Shown in pieces: positions 1 to 9,103 of a DNA stretch of 64,000 nucleotides (position 1 is its first letter; every line of letters starts with the position of its first letter). The notes below the pieces were generated by a model. It was given only the letters and a program-made list of their open reading frames with translations, made no database searches and was not told where the DNA came from. Source of the stretch: DATFNI01 sp963787205 (GTDB lineage: Bacteria > Bacteroidota > Rhodothermia > Balneolales > DATFMH01); the NCBI GenBank assembly GCA_963787205.1, contig CAWBCD010000003.1, positions 496,001 to 560,000 on the forward strand. Reading direction: 5' to 3'. The position numbers were made by a program, and so were the translations under genes.

Positions 1-2
1 AC

Positions 3-1347
3 CATAAGGATGGCCGCACGGCATACGGTCCTATGCCCGACGGAACCTATATCGATGTGAGCGGCGGCTGGCACGATGCCGGCGATTTCCTCAAATACCT
101 GATGACCTCAAGCAATACAGTCGGCAGATTGTTGTTCTGCTACCAGGAAAATCCCGCAAAATTTCCCGATAGTGTGGATGCACTGGGCCATCCCAGACCG
201 AATGGAATCCCGGACGTGCTGGATGAGGCAAAATGGGGATTGGACTGGATGTTGAAGATGCACCCGGCCCCGGACGAGTTATTCCACCAGGTCGCCGACG
301 ACCGGGATCACCTTGGAGTGGTGTGGAAGCTGCCATCGAAAGACTCGGCAAATTATGGCTGGGGACCGGGCAGTTACCGCGTCGTGTATTATGCAACAGG
401 CAAACCTCAGGGTCTCGGAAAGTACAAGAACACATCGACGGGCATTGCCAACCTGGCCGGACGGTATGCGGCCGTTATGGCTATGGCAGCACGGATTTGG
501 GAACAGGATCTTAGCGACACCGTTACGGCACACCGCTTCCTTAAAGCTGCCAGGCAGGTCTATAAGATGGGCCTGGCCCAGCCCGGAAACCAGGAAGGAA
601 CTCCCTACCTCTCTCCTTTTCGGTATCACGAGAGCACCTGGGCTGATGACATGGAATGGGGCGCCACGGAGTTGTATAAAGTAACCGGCACCAAAAGTTA
701 CCTGGACCAGGCCATTAAGTACGCTCGTAAAATTGGAAGCATATCATGGATGGGCAAAGATACCACGCTGCACTACCAGTATTACCCGTTCATGAACCTC
801 GGGCATTTTGAGTTGTATCCTCTGGTTGATAAAGCCTTTCAGGACACGCTTGCCGGTTATTATCGTACCGGATCTGCAGGCCGTCTATGACAAGGCAAAG
901 AAGAACCCGTACCTGGTCGGATTCCCATTCATTTGGTGTTCGAACAACCTGGCATCAGCCCTGATCAACCAGGAGATCCTCTATGAAAAGATGACCGGTG
1001 ACAAAACGTATCGAAAGATGGCGCTGGCCGCTCGGGACTGGATCCTTGGACGCAATCCGTGGGGTGTGAGTCAGTTGATCGGCTTCGGTACTCATTATCC
1101 AACAGAACCGCAAAACTACCTCGAATATTTGACTCATAGGCAGGTAACCGGTGGTTTAGTTGATGGACCTGTTTACGCATCCATTTACGAACGATTTAAG
1201 CGGTTTATCCAGCTATCAAGACCAGATCCCTATGCTGCCTTTCAGTCTGATCACGTGGTCTACCACGATGACTGGTACGATTTTTCCACCAACGAACCAA
1301 CCCTGGACGGCACAGCCGAGGCAATGGTATGGATGAGTTTTCAGTGA
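3..1347 (+). CDS. GH9 endoglucanase (cellulase), 5'-truncated by the window and frameshifted
   Basis: This is the C-terminal part of a glycoside hydrolase family 9 enzyme, an inverting endo-beta-1,4-glucanase normally secreted. The frame is open from base 3, so the start lies outside the window. The GH9 catalytic-base motif GGWHDAGDF is near bases 63-90. Downstream come LGRNPWG (about 1048) and, near the end, YHDDWYDFSTNEPTLDGTA, whose NE carries the family's catalytic acid. The frame breaks near base 870: reading ACC-GGA leads to a stop at 890, while removing one G gives ...YYRT-DLQAVYDKAKKNPY and continues to the stop at 1347. All expected GH9 blocks are present on the two sides, so only a single-base indel separates this from an intact gene. 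It may be a sequencing error or a young pseudogene. The upstream N-terminal Ig-like domain and signal peptide cannot be assessed. Confidence 0.9.
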
Positions 1348-1397
1348 GTTTGTCTGTTGTCAGTAGTTGATTGTTAGTGGCTACCTCTTCACCTCCT

Positions 1398-1421
1398 GTC
1401 GCAGGTCTGCGACTTGTGACA
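1398..1421. repeat. REP-like hairpin repeat, copy 1
   Basis: A short inverted repeat GTCGCA-ggtc-TGCGAC is followed by TTGTGACA. A second copy differing at three positions is at 34254-34277. It lies between the convergent ends of the GH9 and Nudix genes. Confidence 0.55.
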
Positions 1422-1438
1422 TACCAACCCAAAAATGG

Positions 1439-1897
1439 CTAACCCTGTCTCTTTTCCAACATGTTCCGGGCTTTCTGAATCGCACTTTTGTAACCGGCCG
1501 GCATGTTTAAGGCGGATATTTCATCAAAACCGAAAAGAGCGGCCTCTTTGTGCTCGTAACTCTTTTCAAGCGTCAAATTTTCAGATTCGATCGGTTTACA
1601 CAGGTAAGCAGTGATAAACACATTTACTTTGTTCCTGATATTGTAGATCCAGCTGTCGAGGATGCAACGGACCGATGCCTTGATGTGCAGTTCTTCATGA
1701 ATTTCCCTTTCAACACATTGTTCAGGGGTCTCTCCCGGTTCTATTTTCCCGCCTGGCAGTTCCCACTCATCCCGTTCATTCTTCAATAACGCGACTTTGC
1801 CGTTTATGACAAGAACTCCTTTGATCGAAACCGGGTACTTCCGGGCAAACCGGTCGGATGGTATAAACCTGAACAGGATGCGCAGAATGGCATTCAT
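1439..1897 (-). CDS. Nudix hydrolase
   Basis: A 152-residue Nudix-fold pyrophosphohydrolase, which would cleave a nucleoside diphosphate linked to another group with Mg2+. The Nudix box is visible at about residues 49-71: GKIEPGE, then seven residues, then REIHEELHI. This fits GX5EX7REUXEEXGU except that the last Gly is His. The substrate cannot be told from sequence. The start ATG overlaps the stop of the upstream ankyrin gene by 4 bp (ATGA), so the two are co-transcribed and probably translationally coupled. The N-terminal segment is basic and hydrophobic (LRILFRFIPSDRFARKYP), unusual for a minimal Nudix protein. Confidence 0.9.
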   Translation of the reverse strand: MNAILRILFRFIPSDRFARKYPVSIKGVLVINGKVALLKNERDEWELPGGKIEPGETPEQCVEREIHEELHIKASVRCILDSWIYNIRNKVNVFITAYLCKPIESENLTLEKSYEHKEAALFGFDEISALNMPAGYKSAIQKARNMLEKRQG

Positions 1898-2631
1898 CGT
1901 TTGTCTTTCATATCTGCTGCTGAGACGGCACCCTTAGTCCGAAGCCAGTCAACAAAATCTTTTGGTCCTTCTCTTTCTGTAGCATCCAGTGGAGTCCGGT
2001 TCTCCCACGGTGGCAGCCAGTTGATATCGGCACCTTTTTCAAGGAGATATTCAGCCGCCTTTTTTTGACCACCATGGCATGCATACCAAAAAGCCAGGTT
2101 TATTTCTTCGGGCTCCGGCTGCGTTTCGCTATTGAATCTATCTTCGACGTTATTCATCATCCCAAGCGCGGAAGCGAGCCTGAGGTCGACTTTTGCACCA
2201 CGTTCCACCAGTCGCCTTGCGGCATTCCACTGCCCGAACCCCACTGCATCGTTCAAGGGTGATCCACCCGCAATAACGGCACCTGATGCTTCGATATCGG
2301 CGCCATTATCCAGCAAAACATCGAGGGCGGTCACATCATCATTACTTGCTGACCAATGAAGTGGGGTCTCTGTATGAGCGCCAATGAACCGGGCGTTCAC
2401 GTCGGCCCCGGCATCGATCAGTGTCGTTATCGTTTCCCTGGTTTTGGGATAGTGCCCGGGCCAGTCCGTGGCGATGTGCAAAAGTGATCGGGAAGATTTG
2501 CCGTCATTTATTCTGACATTGACCAAATCCGGATGTCTGCTCAGCAGGCTTTTTAATGACTCGATATCTCCCTTCTTTATAGCCTTTGTTATATCAGCGG
2601 CTAGTGGATCACTGGATTGAAGTGTGAACAT
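1894..2631 (-). CDS. Ankyrin-repeat protein
   Basis: A 245-residue protein made of ankyrin repeats. Recognisable repeat cores are SLLHIATDWPGHYPKTRETI-TLIDAGADVNAR, TPLHWSASNDDVTALDVLLDNGADIEA, SPLNDAVGFGQWNAARRLVERGAKVDL, and a late repeat with AFWYACHGGQKKAAEYLLEKGADINW. Such repeats mediate protein-protein contacts. No enzyme domain and no signal peptide are visible, so it is probably cytosolic. It is the first gene of a two-gene unit with the Nudix hydrolase, sharing an ATGA overlap. The partner is unknown. Confidence 0.88.
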   Translation of the reverse strand: MFTLQSSDPLAADITKAIKKGDIESLKSLLSRHPDLVNVRINDGKSSRSLLHIATDWPGHYPKTRETITTLIDAGADVNARFIGAHTETPLHWSASNDDVTALDVLLDNGADIEASGAVIAGGSPLNDAVGFGQWNAARRLVERGAKVDLRLASALGMMNNVEDRFNSETQPEPEEINLAFWYACHGGQKKAAEYLLEKGADINWLPPWENRTPLDATEREGPKDFVDWLRTKGAVSAADMKDKR

Positions 2632-2965
2632 GAGTATTTAGAATCAGAAATAAGTTTTTATATCCCGAAAACCAATATTTATCAAGGTACACAAGTAAAT
2701 GAAAAGTAGCCATCAGCTTTCAGCCGTTAGCTTTGGGGTCGCCAACCAAGGGCTAATCGATTTAACTAAACTCTGCTGATCAAACATCGCCCTGCCCCTT
2801 TTTTGAAGTATTTATAAGTCCTTGTGGCTCTCAGCGTTCTCTGCGGTTTATTCTTTTTAAACCGCTAAGTTTGCAGAGATTTACAAAGTTTGGGTGGATC
2901 TGTTGTTACTTACCGAAAAGATTCCGAAGATTTGGTCTATTATCTAAAGTCTAGGCTCTAATATC
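2632..2965. other. Gene-free spacer with degenerate repeats
   Basis: It contains a short TCAGCNN-type heptamer array (about 2708-2733) and a hairpin GCGGTTTA / TAAACCGC at 2843-2865 inside a dispersed-looking stretch (ctctgcggttta...). No coding frame is convincing. It separates the ankyrin gene's promoter side from the end of the ABC ATPase gene. Confidence 0.5.
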
Positions 2966-3679
2966 TCAAGACTCATTGTTAACTGATACCTGTTTACCGT
3001 TCACTGTTTTTCTATCCTCCATCACACGTCCATCTACAAGCTCAACGATGCGTGTTCCATATTCGGCAAACCGCTCCGAGTGCGTTACCTGTACGATCGT
3101 CACCCCTTCTTCCCTGTTGAGCTCCAGTAGGGTATCCATGATCTGCTCGCCCTGCTTCGACTGAAGGTTGCCGGTTGGTTCATCAGCCAGGATCAAGCGG
3201 GGTTTGATGATCAGCGCCCGGGCGATCCCAACCAGTTGTTGTTGCCCGCCGGAAAGTTGACTTGGAAACAGGTCTTTCTTGGCCACAATGCCAAACCGGT
3301 CGAGTGTGTCGGCAACCAGGCTCTTTCGTTCGGAGGTTTTTACTTTTTTGTAGAGCAGCGGCGTCTCCAGGTTCTCGTAAACCGTCAGGTCATCAATCAG
3401 GTGATAGGCCTGGAACACAAACCCGATAAACTGCCGGTGAAGCTGGGTGCGCTGTTTCTCGCTTAGCTTATGGACCGGCTGGTCCTGGAAGTAATACTCC
3501 CCTTCCGAGGGCTCGTCAATCATGCCAATGATATTCAGCAAGGTTGTTTTGCCTGCCCCGGACGGTCCCTGAATTGATAGGAATTCACCTTCGTTGATCG
3601 TCAGGCTTACATCCCGGAGGATATGTGAATAGCTCAGTCCGTTGCGGTAGGTTTTGAAGATGTTTGATATGCGTATCAA
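2966..3679 (-). CDS. ABC transporter ATPase, LolD/MacB type
   Basis: A 237-residue ATPase that would power FtsX/MacB-type permeases. Walker A GPSGAGKTT lies at about residues 39-47, the signature LSGGQQQLVGIARAL in the middle, Walker B LILADEPTGNL after it, and the switch His in VTHSE. The signature has L-V-G where LolD-type proteins usually have R-V-A. The best start is TTG (MIRISNIFKTY), directly abutting a GTGTTAR repeat array. It is the last gene of the run of three permeases transcribed from about 11.7 kb. The C-terminal tail (about ten residues) is encoded by repeat-like spacer DNA and may not be functional. Confidence 0.93.
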   Translation of the reverse strand: MIRISNIFKTYRNGLSYSHILRDVSLTINEGEFLSIQGPSGAGKTTLLNIIGMIDEPSEGEYYFQDQPVHKLSEKQRTQLHRQFIGFVFQAYHLIDDLTVYENLETPLLYKKVKTSERKSLVADTLDRFGIVAKKDLFPSQLSGGQQQLVGIARALIIKPRLILADEPTGNLQSKQGEQIMDTLLELNREEGVTIVQVTHSERFAEYGTRIVELVDGRVMEDRKTVNGKQVSVNNES

Positions 3680-3737
3680 GGTGTTAGGGTGTTTAGGTGT
3701 TAAAGTGTTAAAGTGTTAAAGTGTTAAAGTGTTAAAG
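3680..3737. repeat. GTGTTAAA octamer tandem array upstream of the ABC ATPase
   Basis: About seven tandem copies of an 8-bp unit GTGTTAAA (with GTGTTAGG and GTGTTTAG variants) start immediately beside the TTG start codon of the ATPase gene. A TCAGCNN heptamer array follows at 3739-3770. The same unit recurs in nearly every spacer of this locus. Confidence 0.85.
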
Positions 3738-3870
3738 TAGCCGTCAGCTGTCAGCAATTAGCTTTCAGCCGACGTTGCGATTCGTTTGTTCGTTGTCAGT
3801 GGTCAGTCGTTTGTCGTTGATTTCTGATCCATAATCCTGCTAATTAAGTCTTTAAAAGATACAGCCCAAA

Positions 3871-3899
3871 CCTCCCCCTTGGCGGAGGGGGCTGGGGGG
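3871..3899. repeat. GC-rich hairpin repeat
   Basis: CCTCCCCCTT-ggc-GGAGGGGG followed by CTGGGGGG: a strong inverted repeat in a spacer, resembling dispersed REP-like units of FCB genomes. It is seen once in this window. Confidence 0.5.
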
Positions 3900-3965
3900 A
3901 TTGATATGACGTTTCAAAAAGTTAATTTCCAGTATTACATTTTCACCGATCATTGTTAGCGGTAA

Positions 3966-6376
3966 TTATTCATTCCTAAGGCTCTCTACCGGATTCGTCA
4001 CTGCGGCCCGTATTGATTGCCAGCTTACCGTTGCCAGAGCGATGATCATTGCTACAGCTCCAGCCAGTATAAACGTAACCACTCCGATATGGATGTGATA
4101 CGCAAAATTCTGCAGCCATCTGTGCATTGTATACCATGCAATGGGAACGGCAACCAGAAAGCCTATTCCTACAAGTTTCAGAAAATCTTTGGAGAGTAAG
4201 GTTACGATGCCGGTTACCGAAGCGCCGAGGGTTTTACGGATACCGATTTCTTTAGTACGTTGTTCGGAGGAAAAGGCGGCTAATCCAAATAAACCAAGGC
4301 ATGCGATGAAAATGGCCAACAAAGCAAACGCTTTGAAAATCCTTCCCAGTAAATAATCCGATCGGTACATGGCAGCAAACACATCACTGAGAAACGTGTA
4401 ATCGAGAGGATGGTCCGGGACGAAGGAAGCCCATTTCTTCTTTACAAATGAAATCGTTTTTGCGACGTTGTCTGCCCCGGTTCTCACGGCTATATAGTTG
4501 TTTGGGGTGGATATGGGCTCGATAATCGCAGGCTCTAATTTTTGTCTGAGTGACTGGTTATGAAAATCTTTTACGACTCCAATCACAAACCTGTTTTGAT
4601 CGCTGTTTACCTGCAATTTTCCGTGCTTAAATACCGGGACTTTAAATCTTATACGCTTCCCTATCGGATTCTTCCATCCGAATTTCTTCACGGCTGCTTC
4701 ATTCACAATGACAGCACGGTTTTCGTCATTAGGATGATCTTTTAAGAAATCTCTTCCTTCAATAATCCTCAAACCGAATGTTGGAGACAAAATCCGCATC
4801 TCCCAAAAATTCAGTTAGTTCTGTTTTCCGGTTATATCCCTGAATATCGCCCGGACCAAAACTCAACAAATCATGGATACCCGAAATACTTGCTGTGGTT
4901 GTGACAGATTGTATTGCCGGATTCCTTAATAGTTCTGATTTAAACGATTGATACTCTTTCCTTGTAATTCCATGGTTCCTGATCATAATGATATGAGCGA
5001 TCCGTGAGCCCGGACTGTGATTTCGAATAAAATTCATTTGATTTTGCAGCAATAATGTGCAAATAATCAGGCTGATAGAAATCACAAATTGAAGTACTAC
5101 CAATCCTTTACGCAAATTATTTCCCGGATCGGTAAATGACTTGTCCCTTCAAGACCGAACCCGGTTGGAACGATGACAAGAAAATGGAAGGATAACTTCC
5201 CCCAATAACACTGATACTTAATAAAATGAAACAGAGCAAACCCAGAATCCAAAATTGATTAATGAACCTTAAGGAAATCGGGAGTTGCACCATTTGATCG
5301 AAATACGGCAAAACTAAACCGACCAGTACTACGGAAAGGACAAGGGCAATTAGGTTTAGAAAAAATGTTTCACAGAAAAACTGGAATGCGATTTGAAGCC
5401 GCCCTGCCCCTGCCACTTTTCGAATTCCTGTTTCAACAGCCCTTTCAGTGGATCTTGCTGTAGTCATATTTACATAATTGAAACCGGCAATAAGCAGAAC
5501 AAGCAGAGCGATGCCGCAAAAAAGATAAACGTACCTGATATCACCCTGCGGTTCGGGTTCATCGAGTAATACTGAATGTAAATGAATACGCAGAAGGGGA
5601 ATTAATGAGAGAGAAACATTTTTTCCCTGAATTTCTGGTTTATTCTGTTTTATGTAATTTGAAATTTGGCTTTCAATCAATGTGGGTTTTGATCCGTCTC
5701 TTAGCAAAAGATAGGTATACGCCGCATAGCCCCAATCCCTGGTTGATATTTTCCCGGCAATGGTGGCAATAGAAACCATAAAATTGGCATGGATGTGAGA
5801 ATTTGGCGGAAAATCTTTATATACCCCGGTTACTTCGTAATTAAGATCGTTTGCCACCTGAATCGTTTTGCCGACCGGATCCGTTTTCCCGAAAAATTTT
5901 TGGGCTATTGACTCGGAAAGGAAAATCGTGTTGGGGCGTGATAACCCCGTAATCAGATTACCTTCCAACACCGGGATGGTAAAAATCCTGAAGACTGAGG
6001 GGTCAACAAAGTAGCCTTTCCTTAAGTAGAATCTCTTGTCATGATAACTATACTGAATATCACCACCAGCGAATGACGAGAGGAAGAGTCTCATCGGAAT
6101 CATCCTGGCAGTTTCCTGGATGCCCGGTATTTCTGATTTCAGCACCGGCGCGATAAAAGACGGTGAACCAGCAAATTTATGATTGATCAGTTCGGTTACC
6201 CGGTAAATCCGATCCGCTTTCTTGTTGAACCGATCGTAACTGAATTCATACTGCACATAAAGGAATATCAAAATACACGCAGCCAACCCGATAACCAATC
6301 CACCGATATTGATGAAGCTGTAAAGCTTATTCCTTCGAAGATTCCGGAGTGCTATTTTGAAATAATTGCGAAGCAA
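3966..6376 (-). CDS. FtsX/MacB-family ABC permease (permease 6), two frameshifts
   Basis: A full-length permease of about 800 residues split over three frames: residues from 6376 to 5117, 5115 to 4759, and 4799 to 3966. Removing one G near 5123 restores RSG-NNLRKGLVVLQF. Removing one T (minus strand) near 4786 restores DADFVPTFGLRIIEGRDF. Both joins match the paralogues in the same locus. Architecture: TM1 at about 20-42, a periplasmic MacB core-like domain, three TMs with the first FtsX motif (FNYVNMTTARSTERAVETGIRK), then a second half ending SVTGIVTLLSKDFLKLVGIG and a C-terminal NPVESLRNE. The start is TTG. It works with the adjacent LolD-type ATPase. The substrate is unknown; related systems export lipoproteins, peptides or antibiotics. 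Confidence 0.88.
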
Positions 6377-6518
6377 TGTATTGGAGTGTTAAAGTGTTTA
6401 AGTAGCTGTCGGCCCTCAGCAATCAGCTTTCAGCATGCTTGTTAGTTGTTAGTGGTTCGTGGAACATTGTTTAATTCAAAATTAAAAATTCAACATTCAA
6501 AATTACCTAAGTAGGTAC
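6377..6518. repeat. Modular repeat spacer between permeases 6 and 5
   Basis: Reading from the TTG start of permease 6: GTGTTAAA octamers (6385-6403), a TCAGCNN heptamer array (6403-6436), a TTGTTAG heptamer stretch, then an AATTCAAAATT stretch ending just before the stop codon of permease 5. The 66 bp at 6439-6504 recur almost unchanged at 16969-17036. Confidence 0.7.
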
Positions 6519-8970
6519 CTACTCATTGCGTAAGCTTTCCACCGGATCCATCAAAGCGGCACGTAATGCCTGCCAGCTTACCGTTGCGAGTGCTACAAAT
6601 AAGGATCCGACTCCGGCCACTACGAAAACAGCCACCCCGATATCTGTGCGGTAAGCGAAGTCGCGGAGCCAGATGTGCATGATGAACCATGCCATTGGAG
6701 CGGCAATCACAAAGCTGATCACCACCAGTTTCATAAATTCCCAGGAGATCAGTTGTACGATATTCCCGATGCCGGCACCCATTACCTTGCGAATGCCGAT
6801 CTCCTTTGTACGTCGTTCCACACTGTAGGCGGACAAACCGAGGAGTCCCAGGCAGGCAATGAAAAGGGCCAGAAGCGAGAAAGCGGACATAAGGTCTTTC
6901 ACACGCATATCAGCACGGTAGAACTCATCGAAACGCTGATTCATGAAGGTGTAGCTGAACGGTTGCCCCGGTGCATACTTCTTCCAGGATGCTTTGAGCC
7001 GAGCAAGTGCTTCGGTGGAGCTGCCCTCTTTTATACGGAATGCGATGGCGCTGGCATCGGCATCACGACCCAGGAACAAGGCAAGCGGACCAATCTTCTG
7101 ATGCATGGACCGGTAGTTGAAATCCTTTACGATCCCAATCACTTTGTAGAATTGCATCTTTTTCTTATTCACCGATCCGTCCGGGTTGGTCGAAAAATCC
7201 TTGACTTCCTTCCCTATCGGATTTTTGAAACCAAACATTGCTGCCGCTGTCTGGTTCAGAATCACGGCGCTCGAATCGGTCTGCATGCCTTTCGTGAAAT
7301 CACGGCCATGCAGGATCTTCATCCCCATAGTCTTCACATAATCAACATCGACATACCAAGTCTGCATGTCGACCGCATTTTCGGTTGATACAGCTTGCTT
7401 TCCCGGCCAAAAGGTAATGTCCGAGGTGGTGTAGCCGTAAACAGGCAGGAAGCTGGTAGCCGTCGCATTTTTAATAAAGGGATAGCTCAGCATCTCCTGC
7501 TTGAATGGTTTGATATTGCTGCCTAAGCCATTCGCGTTATTAATGATAACGACATGTTCCTTATTAAAGCCCGGTGACCGTTGCTGAATGTAGTTCAGTT
7601 GCTTGTTGATGACCAGAAGGCCGGTAATAATGATGATCGATATGGTGAATTGGAATACGACCAGGATATGCCGAAACAGGCCGTGGCTGAATCGCTCACT
7701 GATTGCTCCCTTGAGTACGTGCGCCGGCTGAAACGAGGATAACATCAGCGCCGGGTAACTGCCTGCAATGATGCCTGTCAAAAGGACGATACCCAATGTT
7801 GTCAGAAGAACAGCGGGACGAAACAACGCCGTCAGATTAATCTGAAACCCGGTTATGTGGCTGAAAAAGGGAAGCGAAACTTCCGTGATTATGACAGCTA
7901 CCAGAAATGACAGCAGGCTTAACAGAATGGACTCTGTGAAGAACTGGATACTGAGCTGGCTTCGAAGCGAACCAAGCGTCTTTCGGATACCCACTTCCCT
8001 TGCTCGGCGACCTGATCGTGCCGTAGCCAGGTTCATGAAATTGATGCAGGCCAGAATCAGGATAAAAAGCGCGAGACCGGAAAAGATATAGACATACAGG
8101 ATATTTCCATTTGGTTCGATCTCATACTGCAAATGAGAATAGAGATGGATATGTCAAAAGAGGCTGCAAATACAAATGGTATTTATTGCCGGCCGCTTTG
8201 AATTGTTTAAAATCGATCCCCAGTACGTTTCTCAGTTGGGGTTCAATATATGTTTTTTTAAGAGATGCGAAGTTTTTTGCAAACTGACTGCCGGTCACCC
8301 CTTTTCTGAGCAAAACGTACGTGTAATAATTATTGCTGAACCAGTTTGGATTCCGGGAGTCCGGGTAGGAACTCATCGACAGGATGAAATCAAAATGGAA
8401 TTGCGACGCCTCCGGAATATCCTTGATCACCCCGGTTATCTTATAGTTCTCTTTATCATTGAATAACATCGTCTTCCCGACCACATCGACGGTACCGAAA
8501 TATTTCTCGGCCGTTGATTTTGTGATGACCACCGAATTGGGATCTTTCAGCGCTGTGGACGGATTTCCATACAACATGGGAAGCGTAAAAACATCGAACA
8601 GCGTCGAGTCGGCGTAAGCCACATGATTCTCTTCGATGTTGGAATCCCCTTTACGAACCAGGAATCCACCGGTGGTGCGTATTCTTGTAGCTGCCACTAC
8701 AGATGGATAATTCGTTTCAAGAGTAGGTCCCAGCGGCGCCGGCGTGACGGGGAAATTCCAGTGATTACCTGCGAAATCAACATTGGCTGCAATCCGGTAG
8801 ATACGATCGGCCTTCTTGTTATAGGTATCGTACGACAGCTCATGAAACACATACAATAGGATGATCATGCAGCTGGCCAGTCCGACCGCCAGTCCCAGGA
8901 TATTGATTAATGCATATCCCTTCTGCCGCCAAAGATTGCGGAATGTGATTTTTAGATAGTTGCGGAGCAA
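6519..8970 (-). CDS. FtsX/MacB-family ABC permease (permease 5), one frameshift
   Basis: A permease of about 815 residues. The N-terminal part (8970 to about 8155) begins MLRNYLKITFRNLWRQKGYALINILG, with TM1 and the first periplasmic domain. The rest begins in another frame at HIHLYSHLQYEIEPNGN. Dropping one base near 8155 gives LQPL-LHIHLYS, which lines up with QSMPLTRIHLHS in the intact paralogue next door. The C-terminal half carries the second periplasmic domain and the FtsX block RRTKEIGIRKVMGAGIGNIV. It starts with TTG. It sits in the second transcription unit of the locus, between two other permeases. Confidence 0.9.
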
Positions 8971-9103
8971 TGTGTTAGGGTGTTAAGGTGTTAAAGTGTA
9001 TAAGGAGCGGTCAGCTTTCAGCTTTCAGCTTGATTATTGACCGAAGATGGACGACCGTCGACCGTTTCTTTTCCATTATTAATTACTCATTACTAATGGT
9101 TCA
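8971..9103. repeat. Modular repeat spacer between permeases 5 and 4
   Basis: GTGTTAGG/GTGTTAAG octamers begin at the TTG start of permease 5, followed by TCAGCTT heptamers (about 9010-9030) and an ATTACTC/ATTATTC heptamer stretch reaching the stop codon of permease 4. Confidence 0.65.

Noticed and set aside
3680..3737. CRISPR array from tandem repeats
   Set aside because: Units are 8 bp with no spacers between them; no cas gene is in the window.
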